Assembly: GCF_026153205.1 (NCBI RefSeq)
Contig: NZ_JAPFBW010000026.1
Coordinates: 1-32,314 of the forward strand
DNA: 32,314 nucleotides
Reading direction: 5' to 3'
From: Aquabacterium sp. A7-Y
GTDB lineage: Bacteria; Pseudomonadota; Gammaproteobacteria; Burkholderiales; Burkholderiaceae_C
Shown: piece by piece, positions 24,055 through 30,470 of the stretch
How positions within the stretch are numbered: the stretch's first letter is position 1
Layout of the letters: the number at the start of each line of letters is the position of its first letter
Notes under the pieces: generated by a model
Databases searched by the model: none
Seen by the model: only the letters and a program-made list of their open reading frames with translations
Told to the model about the DNA's origin: nothing
Translations under genes and position numbers: made by a program

Positions 24055-24930
24055 ATGAGCAAAGAGATCAGCTGGGAGCTCTATCGCTCCTTCCTCGCGG
24101 TGCTGCACGAGGGCTCCCTGTCCGGCGCAGCGCGCTCCATCGGGGTGGCCCAGCCGACCGTCGGGCGCCACGTGTCCGCACTGGAAAAGTCGCTGGGACT
24201 CACGCTCTTCACGCGCTCGCAGATCGGCTTCACGCCCACCGAAGCGGCGCTGGCCTTGCGCGCCCATGCCGAAGCCATGCACAGCACGGCAGCCGCCCTC
24301 AAGCGGGCCGCGGACAGCCAGGGCGACGGGGTGAAAGGCACGGTGCGGATCTCTGCCAGCGAGGTGATGGGGATCGAGGTGCTGCCGCCCATCGTCGCGC
24401 GGCTGCACCAACAACACCCGGAGCTCAGGATCGAGCTCGTGGTGACGAACCGCGTGCAGGACCTGCTCCGGCGCGAGGCCGACATCGCCGTGCGCATGAC
24501 AGCACCGAAGCAGGACCTGCTCATCGCCCGCCGTGTCGGCGCGGTCGAGCTGGGCCTTCATGCCCATCGGGACTATCTGGACCGCCGCGGCACGCCGAAA
24601 AGCCCCACCGAGCTGGCCCGGCATTCACTCATCGGTTTCGACCAGGAGACGCCCTTCCTGCGCTCGGCCGGCAAGGCTTTTCCGATGTGGCGCCGGGAGG
24701 CGTTTGCACTGAGGGCGGACAGCGACGCGGCCCAGCTGGCCCTGCTGCGCGCGGGAGCCGGCATCGGGGTGTGCCAGGTGAAGCTGGCGAAACGTGACCC
24801 GGCCCTGGTCCGCGTGCTGCCCAAACAGGTGGCGCTCAAGCTGGACACCTGGATCACGATGCACCAGGACCTGCGCAGCAGTCCGCGTTGCCGGGTGAGC
24901 TTCGATGCGCTGGTGGAGGGCTTGCAGTGA
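24055..24930 (+). CDS. LysR-family transcriptional regulator
   Basis: A 291-residue LysR regulator. The N-terminal winged helix-turn-helix covers residues about 5-65 (SWELYRSFLAVLHEGSLSGA, then ARSIGVAQPTVGRHVSALEK and LFTRSQIGFTPTEA). A linker helix and a substrate-binding domain follow (VRISASEVMGIEVLPPIVAR onward, LIGFDQETPFLRSAGKAFP). I chose the ATG at 24055 because it fits family length; a longer frame upstream does not look coding. It is divergent from the extended-SDR gene, the classic arrangement in which LysR controls the neighbour and itself. The inducer is unknown. Confidence 0.92.
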   Translation: MSKEISWELYRSFLAVLHEGSLSGAARSIGVAQPTVGRHVSALEKSLGLTLFTRSQIGFTPTEAALALRAHAEAMHSTAAALKRAADSQGDGVKGTVRISASEVMGIEVLPPIVARLHQQHPELRIELVVTNRVQDLLRREADIAVRMTAPKQDLLIARRVGAVELGLHAHRDYLDRRGTPKSPTELARHSLIGFDQETPFLRSAGKAFPMWRREAFALRADSDAAQLALLRAGAGIGVCQVKLAKRDPALVRVLPKQVALKLDTWITMHQDLRSSPRCRVSFDALVEGLQ

Positions 24931-24944
24931 GGGTCGCGCTGGAG

Positions 24945-25106
24945 CGATGGCGTCATAGCGCACCAGAAAGTCGGTCTCCTGACGCAACTCGACTTCGAGG
25001 GCCTGCTCCGGCATCTGGTACCCGAACTCGACGCACTTGGTCGCATCCCAGTGAATGCACTTAGCGCGAGCGCCTGCCTCAGGTATTCATAGCCCAGCGC
25101 TGCCAT
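24945..25106 (-). pseudogene. Fragment of a Fic-family protein (N-terminal start joined to a C-terminal piece)
   Basis: On the minus strand an ATG at 25106 begins MAALGYEYLRQALALSAF, after a purine-rich ribosome site. A second frame then takes over with HWDATKCVEFGYQMPEQALE, continuing VELRQETDFLVRYDA. The second part resembles the conserved C-terminal helix region of Fic proteins (DAT-x2-x-EF ... E-x-x-FL-x-x-YD). The Fic catalytic motif HPFxxGNGR is missing. This looks like the start and end of one gene fused by an internal deletion, with a frameshift. Family assignment rests on memory of the pattern and is moderate. Confidence 0.4.
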
Positions 25107-25283
25107 GTTTTTCTTCCCGCCTCGAAGTTTTTCTGAACTCTAGTCAAAAAACTAAATTTTTTCTTTCCGGCGCTCCTCACATCGTCGGCCAGGAGCCTGC
25201 TCCCCGCCGGGCGACGTTGCATCCGTCCGACTCGGGCGGTGAACCGTTGTCGAGGCGAGCGCAAAACACCGCACTTCACATAG
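25107..25283. other. Intergenic stretch with an A/T-rich island
   Basis: Upstream space of the siderophore receptor. It contains an unusually A/T-rich patch at about 25125-25170 with the inverted repeat AGTTTTT...AAAAACT. No gene was recognised here. Confidence 0.3.
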
Positions 25284-25302
25284 AATGCGAATAGTTCGCA
25301 TT
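25284..25302 (+). promoter_or_regulatory. Fur box upstream of the TonB-dependent receptor
   Basis: AATGCGAA-TAG-TTCGCATT is a perfect 19-base palindrome with the 8-3-8 layout of Fur boxes and resembles those reported for Bordetella and Burkholderia. It lies about 70 bases before the receptor start. Iron repression by Fur is the expected effect. Confidence 0.75.
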
Positions 25303-25370
25303 TGCAACATAAGGCAAGGCAAGCCGGCACCTGCCTGCCACCCCTTTCCCGATCTTCCCCGGAGATGATG

Positions 25371-27572
25371 ATGAGAGCTTTGACGCCGGTGGCCCTGGCC
25401 GCCGCCCTGCTGTGCGTTGCCCTGGCCGCCAAAGGGCAGACCAGCACCCCTGCCGCCGAGACCCCCGTCACGGCCCTGCCCAGCGTGACCGTCCGGGCCA
25501 GCGCCGACGCGTCGGCCGAGGGGCTGTCCCCGGCCTATCCGGGCGGCCAGGTCGCGCGCGGCGGTCGTGCCGGCATCCTCGGCAGCCGCGACCAGATGGA
25601 CACGCCCTTCAGCATCGTCAGCTACACCAACGAGCTGATCCAGGACCGCCACGCCAAGAGCGTCGGCGACGTGCTGCAGAACGACCCGACGGTGCGCACG
25701 GCGCGCGGTTTCGGCAACTTCCAGGAGTCCTACTTCATCCGCGGCTTCCTCCTCGGCTCGGACGATGTCGCCTTCAACGGCTTGTACAGCCTGCTGCCGC
25801 GGCAGTACATCGCGACCGAGCTGTTCGAGCGCGTGGAAGTGCTGCGCGGCGCGTCGACCTTTCTGAACGGGGCGAACCCGAACGACGGCGGCATCGGCGG
25901 CGCGATCAACCTCGTGCCGAAGCGCGCCCCCAACGAACCGCTCACGCGCGCCACCGTGACAGCCGGCAGCGGGTCGCAGGTCAACGTCAGCACCGACATC
26001 GCCCGCCGTTTCGGCCCAGACCAGAGCACCGGCGTGCGCTTCAACGCCGCGCTGCGCGACGGCGGCAGCGCCGTCGAGGACGAGAAGGCCAAGCTGGCGC
26101 TGCTGGCGCTCGGGCTGGACTGGCGCAGCAGCGACGTCCGGCTGTCGGCCGACCTCGGCTGGCAGGACAACAAGCTGAAGCGCACCCGGCCGAACGTGAC
26201 GCTGACCAACGCCGTCACCGAGGTGCCGGACGCGCCGGACGGCTCGTCCAACTTCGCGCAGCCGTGGTCGTATTCGAACGAACGCGACCTGTTCGGCACG
26301 CTGCGCGGCGAGGTCGACCTCAGCTCGAGCGTGACCGCCTGGGGCGCCTATGGCCTGCGCCGCAGCGACGAGGCGAACTCGCTGGCCAACCTTGACGTCA
26401 GCGACGGCCGCACCGGCGCGGCCACCACCTACCGCTTTGACAACACGCGCGAGGACAAGGTGGACACCGGAGAAATCGGCGTGCGCGGCAAGCTGCGCAC
26501 CGGGCCGGTGGGGCACGAGTGGGTGGTGTCGGCGTCGTACTTCGAGGGAGAACAGAAAAACGCGTTTGTGTGGGGCGGCGGCAACATCCTGGCGACCAAC
26601 CTGTACACGCCCAGGGCATGGGCAAGGCCGGACTTCACTGCAGGGACTGTCACCGGCAACGACCTGCACGCTCCCGCCCTCACCCTGCGCACGCGTTTGA
26701 CGAGCGTCGCGGTCGGCGACACGCTGGCCTTCGCCGATGACCGCGTGCTGCTGACGCTGGGACTACGCCACCAGAAGCTGGACATCACCAACTACGCCTA
26801 CGACACCGGCGCCGAGAGCGACCGCTATCGGAAGAGCCGCACCAGCCCGATGGCCGGCCTCGTCTACAAGGCCAGCAAGCAGTTGTCGTTTTATGGAAAC
26901 TACATCGAAGGGCTGACGCAGGGCGATACCGAACCCAACAATGACGACGACCCCACTGACCAGCCGAAGGTGCTGTCGCCCTATGTATCGAAGCAGAAGG
27001 AGCTGGGGCTCAAGTACGACAGCGGCCGTCTCGGCGGCGGGCTGGCGCTGTTCTCCACCAGCAAGCCGCGCTCGCTGACCAACGCCGACGGCGTCTTCAC
27101 CGCCGAAGGCGAGGACCGCCACCGAGGCGTCGAAGTCACCGTGTACGGCAAGGCAAGCAGCCGCCTGCGCCTGCTGGGTGGCATGACGTGGCTGGATGCC
27201 AAACAAAGGACCACCGGTGTGGCCGACACGGAAGGCAAGCGCGTGATCGGCGTGCCGAAGTTCCAGGCCAACCTCGGCGCCGAGTGGGACGTGGCGGGCA
27301 TCACCGGCCTGGCCGTCGACGGCCGCGTGGTGCACACCGGCGCCAGCTACGCCAAGTCCGACAACACCTTGCGGGTGCCGGGCTGGACGCGGCTGGACGT
27401 CGGGGCGCGCTACATGACGGACGTGCAAGGCAAGCTTGTCACGCTGCGCGCGCGCATCGACAACCTGACGGACCGCTCGTACTGGGCGTCGGTCGGCGGC
27501 TATCCCGAGGCCGGCTACCTGGTGGTCGGAGCGCCGCGCACCTTCTCCCTGAGCGCGAGCGTCGACTTCTGA
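25371..27572 (+). CDS. TonB-dependent siderophore receptor
   Basis: A 733-residue outer-membrane receptor. The signal peptide is RALTPVALAAALLCVALAAKG. A TonB-box-like LPSVTVRA follows, then the plug domain with DTPFSIVSYTNELIQDRHAK and SVGDVLQNDPTVR, ESYFIRGF and ERVEVLRGASTFLNGANPND, and GGAINLVPKRAP, the signature of ferrisiderophore receptors. A 22-strand barrel ends in the terminal Phe of SLSASVDF. Three consecutive ATG codons lie at 25365, 25368 and 25371; the GGAG site at 25361 is too close for the first two, so 25371 is preferred. A Fur palindrome lies upstream. No TonB, ABC or siderophore gene is adjacent, so the siderophore may be taken from other organisms. Substrate is not predictable. 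Confidence 0.93.
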   Translation: MRALTPVALAAALLCVALAAKGQTSTPAAETPVTALPSVTVRASADASAEGLSPAYPGGQVARGGRAGILGSRDQMDTPFSIVSYTNELIQDRHAKSVGDVLQNDPTVRTARGFGNFQESYFIRGFLLGSDDVAFNGLYSLLPRQYIATELFERVEVLRGASTFLNGANPNDGGIGGAINLVPKRAPNEPLTRATVTAGSGSQVNVSTDIARRFGPDQSTGVRFNAALRDGGSAVEDEKAKLALLALGLDWRSSDVRLSADLGWQDNKLKRTRPNVTLTNAVTEVPDAPDGSSNFAQPWSYSNERDLFGTLRGEVDLSSSVTAWGAYGLRRSDEANSLANLDVSDGRTGAATTYRFDNTREDKVDTGEIGVRGKLRTGPVGHEWVVSASYFEGEQKNAFVWGGGNILATNLYTPRAWARPDFTAGTVTGNDLHAPALTLRTRLTSVAVGDTLAFADDRVLLTLGLRHQKLDITNYAYDTGAESDRYRKSRTSPMAGLVYKASKQLSFYGNYIEGLTQGDTEPNNDDDPTDQPKVLSPYVSKQKELGLKYDSGRLGGGLALFSTSKPRSLTNADGVFTAEGEDRHRGVEVTVYGKASSRLRLLGGMTWLDAKQRTTGVADTEGKRVIGVPKFQANLGAEWDVAGITGLAVDGRVVHTGASYAKSDNTLRVPGWTRLDVGARYMTDVQGKLVTLRARIDNLTDRSYWASVGGYPEAGYLVVGAPRTFSLSASVDF

Positions 27573-27586
27573 CCGGCAGGCGGCTG

Positions 27587-27618
27587 GGCGGCATGCCGGC
27601 ACTGGCCGGGGTGCCGCC
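27587..27618 (+). terminator. Hairpin downstream of the TonB-dependent receptor
   Basis: GGCGGCA (27587-27593) pairs perfectly with TGCCGCC (27612-27618), with an inner CCGG/CCGG stem. The hairpin begins 14 bases after the receptor stop codon. There is no clean T-run, but its position fits a transcript end. Confidence 0.4.
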
Positions 27619-27675
27619 CGACACCGCCTGTGGCGCGCATGAAACGCTCGCCAGAAGAAACTTGATCTTCCCCGC

Positions 27676-27704
27676 TTGACGCTGGAGTGAAGAGTCTTTA
27701 CAGT
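27676..27704 (+). promoter_or_regulatory. Sigma-70-like promoter of a small transcription unit
   Basis: TTGACG (27676-27681), a 17-base spacer and TACAGT (27699-27704) make a good housekeeping-type promoter. A transcript starting near 27711 would run about 320 bases to the terminator at 27996-28029. Confidence 0.5.
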
Positions 27705-27770
27705 TCGCTCATTCGCTGCAGAAGACGTTGCAGTGTCTGTTTCAACCCAACATCCATTCAAGAGTTCATC

Positions 27771-27965
27771 GTGAAAACCCAAGGCCCTATCGCCAAGCGC
27801 TCGCTGCCCCTGCTGGGCCAGTGTGCGTTCGTGCGGCTCGCCTTGGGGCATGAGTCTCAGGCCGTCGTCGCGATGAACTACCGGCATTCCATCGAAAGCC
27901 TGCGACCGTTCGTGTCGCTCGGTCAGGAGGATTGGATGCATCCGGGCGAGGGGGGCGTTTTTTAG
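27771..27965 (+). CDS. Small ORF (64 codons) in an isolated transcription unit
   Basis: A GTG at 27771 with AAGAG upstream opens a 64-residue frame containing GQCAFVRLALGHESQAVVAM, then NYRHSIESLRPFVSLGQEDW, and ending MHPGEGGVF. It resembles nothing I know and has no membrane segment. It is the only frame that fills the span between a good promoter (27676-27704) and a perfect Rho-independent terminator (27996-28029). The unit could encode this small protein, or it could be a non-coding RNA in which the frame is accidental. The end of the frame falls in a G-run (GAGGGGGGCG) that can pair with the C-run just after it. Confidence 0.3.
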   Translation: MKTQGPIAKRSLPLLGQCAFVRLALGHESQAVVAMNYRHSIESLRPFVSLGQEDWMHPGEGGVF

Positions 27966-27995
27966 ACGCGCCCCCTCCCACTCGATCACAGGTCG

Positions 27996-28029
27996 AGGCC
28001 CGGATTCCGCAAAGGATCCGGGCCTTTTT
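27996..28029 (+). terminator. Rho-independent terminator
   Basis: AGGCCCGGAT (27996-28005) pairs perfectly with ATCCGGGCCT (28016-28025). The stem is followed at once by a T-run (TTTTT, then GTTTT). This is the clearest intrinsic terminator in the window. It separates the small unit upstream from the tRNA array downstream. Confidence 0.85.
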
Positions 28030-28034
28030 GTTTT

Positions 28035-28104
28035 GGTTGCCGCCGGCCCCCGGGCCGGCCACCGACCGGCAGGCAACCGGTCACCACGTGCCCCAGCGGG
28101 GCAC
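28035..28104 (+). repeat. Run of strong inverted repeats ahead of the tRNA array
   Basis: Three nested or neighbouring perfect inverted repeats lie in 70 bases. GGTTGCC (28035-28041) pairs with GGCAACC (28072-28078). GCCGGCCC (28042-28049) pairs with GGGCCGGC (28052-28059). GTGCCCC (28088-28094) pairs with GGGGCAC (28098-28104). They directly follow the terminator and precede a boxA-like element, so they may be part of the leader of the tRNA transcript. Confidence 0.5.
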
Positions 28105-28129
28105 GCCGAAACGCTCGGTGTCTCGGAAC

Positions 28130-28140
28130 GCTCTTTAACA
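28130..28140 (+). promoter_or_regulatory. boxA-like antitermination element
   Basis: GCTCTTTAACA matches the core of the ribosomal RNA operon boxA (TGCTCTTTAACAA), the binding site for NusB/NusE that protects untranslated transcripts from Rho. It lies 57 bases before the first tRNA. A weaker look-alike, CATTTTTAACAA, occurs at 28556-28567 just before tRNA-Pro. Confidence 0.55.
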
Positions 28141-28196
28141 GCTTGCCGCGAGATCGTCTGCACGCAAAACTGGGTGCATGGCGGGCTCGCATTCAA

Positions 28197-28269
28197 GCGG
28201 ATATAGCTCAGCTGGCAGAGCGCGACCACGCCATGGTCGAGGCCCCCGGTTCAACTCCGGGTATCCGCT
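28197..28269 (+). tRNA. tRNA-Gly (GCC), atypical anticodon loop, no encoded CCA
   Basis: A full cloverleaf can be drawn: acceptor GCGGATA/TATCCGC, D stem GCTC/GAGC, anticodon stem CGACC/GGTCG, T stem CCCGG/CCGGG with loop TTCAACT, and discriminator T. The anticodon loop is ACGCCAT where a bacterial tRNA-Gly(GCC) normally has TTGCCAA. The near-universal U33 is C, and positions 32 and 38 have become A and T, able to pair and close the loop. No CCA follows. It may be a specialised, phage-like or decaying tRNA. Confidence 0.75.
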
Positions 28270-28277
28270 TTAGACAT

Positions 28278-28426
28278 CTCATTGCGGGTGTGCTTTGGCA
28301 CAAGGGCCAAGCATGTGCTCCATCAGCGTTGGAGCGGCCGGGATGTGCGCTGCGGGGACGCCCGCATCGTGCAGCGAGAGCGCTGAGCGGAATACCGCGC
28401 TCGCGTTAGAGCACAACCGCAATGAG
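28278..28426 (+). ncRNA. 149-nt nested inverted repeat, possible structured RNA within the tRNA array
   Basis: The outer arms CTCATTGCGGGTGTGCT (28278-28294) and AGCACAACCGCAATGAG (28410-28426) are complementary over 16 of 17 positions. Inside are four further hairpins: TTGGC/GCCAA near 28295; GCTCCA/TGGAGC with a 7-base loop; CGC-TGCGGG/CCCGCA...GCG; and a GAGCG...GCGG/CCGC-GCTC stem. The result is a multibranch structure. It is not a canonical tRNA, as no T-loop is present. It lies between tRNA-Gly and tRNA-Asp in the same transcript direction. Function is unknown, and a DNA-level recombination site is an alternative. Confidence 0.45.
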
Positions 28427-28452
28427 AGAGCAGGACGTTCGAGCTCCATCAC

Positions 28453-28528
28453 GCCTCGTTAACTCAGTGGCCAGAGTGCCGGCCTGTCTAGCCGGAAGCC
28501 GCGGGTTCAACTCCCGCACGAGGCGCCA
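28453..28528 (+). tRNA. tRNA-Asp (GTC), atypical anticodon loop
   Basis: Acceptor GCCTCGT/ACGAGGC, D stem ACTC/GAGT, anticodon stem CCGGC/GCCGG, T stem GCGGG/CCCGC with loop TTCAACT, discriminator G and encoded CCA. The anticodon is GTC, but the loop reads CTGTCTA instead of the usual CTGTCAC. The nearly invariant purine at 37 is T, and the AspRS identity base C38 is A. The acceptor stem also differs from the usual GGAGCGG form. Confidence 0.8.
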
Positions 28529-28570
28529 GTTCATTGCCACGGTACCCGCGAGGACCATTTTTAACAACCG

Positions 28571-28646
28571 CTCGGTGTGGCGCAGCAGGTAGCGCACGTG
28601 CTTTGGGAGCATGGGGTCGTCCGTTCGAGTCGGACCACCGAGACCA
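28571..28646 (+). tRNA. tRNA-Pro (TGG)
   Basis: Acceptor CTCGGTG/CACCGAG, D stem GCGC/GCGC, anticodon stem CGTGC/GCATG with loop TTTGGGA, T stem GTCCG/CGGAC with loop TTCGAGT, discriminator A and encoded CCA. All conserved positions are in place, and the anticodon TGG reads proline codons. Confidence 0.92.
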
Positions 28647-28697
28647 GTCGTTTCGGGACGCAGCACGCGTCCCGAACATCACAAGGTGCGCTGAGGT

Positions 28698-28770
28698 GTG
28701 GCCGTAGCTCAACGGCAGAGCCGCGGGTTGTGGTCCCGCTGACGTCGGTTCGACTCCGACCGGTCACCCC
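28698..28770 (+). tRNA. tRNA-His (GTG), lacks encoded G-1 and intact CCA
   Basis: Acceptor GTGGCCG/CGGTCAC, D stem GCTC/GAGC, anticodon stem GCGGG/CCCGC with loop TTGTGGT, T stem GTCGG/CCGAC with loop TTCGACT, and C73. The anticodon GTG reads histidine. The base before position 1 is T, so the extra G-1 normally encoded in bacterial tRNA-His genes is absent. The 3' end reads CCT rather than CCA. Confidence 0.85.
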
Positions 28771-28795
28771 TGAGCGCATCGATTCAACCGGACAC

Positions 28796-28880
28796 CCCCT
28801 CGTGGCGGAAATGGCAGACGCAGCGGTCTTAGAAACCGTCGCCGCAAGGCATGCCCGTTCAACCCGGGCCGAGGGGACCA
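28796..28880 (+). tRNA. tRNA-Leu (TAG)
   Basis: A class II tRNA. Acceptor CCCCTCG/CGAGGGG, anticodon stem GCGGT/ACCGT with loop CTTAGAA, a long variable arm (CGCCGCAAGGCAT), T stem GCCCG/CGGGC with loop TTCAACC, discriminator A and encoded CCA. The anticodon TAG reads CUN leucine codons. Confidence 0.9.
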
Positions 28881-28902
28881 TCTTCAATCCAGGCGATCTC
28901 CC

Positions 28903-28992
28903 GGAGAGCTGCCCGAGCGGCAAGGGGTTGGCTTGCTAAGCCAAAGCCGGTGTGAAAGCGCCGCACAGGTTCGAATCCTGTGCTCTCCGCCA
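28903..28992 (+). tRNA. tRNA-Ser (GCT)
   Basis: A class II tRNA. Acceptor GGAGAGC/GCTCTCC, anticodon stem TTGGC/GCCAA with loop TTGCTAA, a long variable arm with stem CGGTG/CGCCG, T loop TTCGAAT, discriminator G and encoded CCA. The anticodon GCT reads AGC and AGU. It looks fully normal and is the last tRNA of the array. Confidence 0.93.
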
Positions 28993-29139
28993 AGCTCAAC
29001 TTTGTCTCGTTCGTCCAGGGAACCGCTGATCAACGAGCACCGTGAGGTGAACTGCGTCGGAGCTTCAGCCGTGTCGCGGCATCGGGCACTTGATGCTAGG
29101 ATTGCCCGAGCTGGATGAACACGGCTTTGTCCGGCGTCT

Positions 29140-29210
29140 AAGTCAATTGCTCAACGATCCTTTCGTGATAAAGTTGGGACTATAAAAATAAAAGTTTCGG
29201 AGGTGGAGGG
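29140..29210 (+). promoter_or_regulatory. A/T-rich promoter region and strong ribosome site of the SDR gene
   Basis: This stretch is far richer in A and T than the surroundings. It has TATAAA at 29181-29186 as a possible -10 box and no convincing -35. The perfect Shine-Dalgarno GGAGGT (29199-29204) lies 6 bases before the GTG start at 29211. Confidence 0.35.
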
Positions 29211-30353
29211 GTGTCAGACTATTTCTTGACCGGGGCAACGGGCTCATTGGGGCTTTCGTTCGTCCGAATCTTGCTGGAATCGTCGCCAGAGGCTCGGGTT
29301 TATTGCTTGGTGCGAAACCCTGAGCGATCTCCTCTTGCGAGCGAGGCGCTAGGTCGGCTTTTCCCTGATGAGCGCGCGCGTCTGGACGCTCAGAGCCGCA
29401 TTCAACTCGTCAAGGGAGACGTCACAGAGCCAGGGCTGGGTATTGAGCAGCCCGTCTGGGATCACCTTGTTGGGCGCATTGGCCGAGTGGTCCATATGGC
29501 GGCTAGCGTTGATTTCCTCTCATCCTTGGATGAGGCGCGCGCCCTCAACGTTACTGGTACTCGGAATGTCATCGACTTCGCGCGCGCCTGCCTGAAGCGT
29601 GACGCACCAGATTTCCGTGTCTGCCACGTATCTACAGCCTATGTCTGTGGCAAGGGACGCGGGCTGCTCAGAGAAGATGCTCTGGATCCCAACGCTGAGT
29701 TTTGGAACCACTATGAGCGCACCAAGGCAGAGTCCGAGAAGTTGCTTCGGGACTCGGTCTCAGAGCTGCCAATCACTATCGTCCGACCGAGTCAAATAAT
29801 AGGTGATGCTCAAAGCGGCGAGGTCCACAAGTACTTCGGCTTCTACGAGTTCGTCGGCCTGGCCGTGCGCGGCCGCTCCAATGTGCTGGTCGCCGACCGC
29901 GAGGCCCGGCCGGACATGATCCCGGTGGACTATGTCGCGCGGGGCATGCTGCACCTGATGCAGCGGCCCGATGCCGTCGGCCGCACCTACCACCTTGCCG
30001 CGGGCCTGCAGGCCAGCCTGCCGGTGGCCTCCGTCGTTGACCTGGTGCTGGAGCTGATGAGCGACATGCCCGAGCTGAAGGCGCGCGTGGGTTTGCCGCG
30101 CGTGTTGCGGGCCGACGAGCTCGATGCGCAGCTCAGCCCCGCGGAACGCAAGGCCTTCGAGTTCAGCCCGCAGAAGCTGCTGCTGCGCAGCTACGCGCCC
30201 TACCTGGACTACGAGCGCGACTTCGACGTCGCCGCCACGCAATCCCTGCTCGCCGCCGCCGGCGTCGCGCTGCCGGACATGGCCGAGACCATCCGCCGGA
30301 CCACCCGCTACGCCCTGGCGCAGCGGCACCGCCAGGCGCTGCCGGCAGGCTGA
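29211..30353 (+). CDS. Extended SDR, thioester-reductase/acyl-reductase-like, mosaic gene
   Basis: A 380-residue Rossmann protein related to the NAD-binding-4 family (carboxylic-acid, thioester and fatty-acyl-CoA reductases). Motifs: SDYFLTGATGSLGLSFVRIL for NADP binding, VYCLVRNPERS, VVHMAASVDF, LNVTGTRNVIDFAR, CHVSTAYVCG and the catalytic YERTKAE. ITIVRPSQIIGD and ARPDMIPVDYVARGMLHLM follow. It may reduce an acyl thioester carried on the acyl carrier protein encoded next. The GTG at 29211 has a perfect GGAGGT site. Odd feature: up to about 29815 the codons are mixed (TCA, TTT, AAA, ATA present), then the gene switches abruptly to strict G/C-ending codons, as if two alleles had recombined. 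Confidence 0.85.
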   Translation: MSDYFLTGATGSLGLSFVRILLESSPEARVYCLVRNPERSPLASEALGRLFPDERARLDAQSRIQLVKGDVTEPGLGIEQPVWDHLVGRIGRVVHMAASVDFLSSLDEARALNVTGTRNVIDFARACLKRDAPDFRVCHVSTAYVCGKGRGLLREDALDPNAEFWNHYERTKAESEKLLRDSVSELPITIVRPSQIIGDAQSGEVHKYFGFYEFVGLAVRGRSNVLVADREARPDMIPVDYVARGMLHLMQRPDAVGRTYHLAAGLQASLPVASVVDLVLELMSDMPELKARVGLPRVLRADELDAQLSPAERKAFEFSPQKLLLRSYAPYLDYERDFDVAATQSLLAAAGVALPDMAETIRRTTRYALAQRHRQALPAG

Positions 30354-30470
30354 GCCTCAGCCCGGCCGACCGCCGACTTCACTCCTGACGCCTCGCATCC
30401 GGGCCAGCCTGAGGTGGTGCATCGCCCCTGCCCCTTCCGTTACCGTCCACCGACACACAGAGGAACCCCC

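Noticed and set aside
28282..28372. A seventh tRNA between tRNA-Gly and tRNA-Asp
   Set aside because: A 7-base acceptor-like stem (GCGGGTG with CGCCCGC) and an anticodon-like hairpin can be drawn, but there is no T-loop (TTCRANY) and the D arm does not fit. The nested inverted-repeat reading is better.
28278..28426. Integron attC site
   Set aside because: Length and symmetry would fit, but the core motifs (RYYYAAC and GTTRRRY) are not in the right places, and no integrase or cassette structure is nearby.
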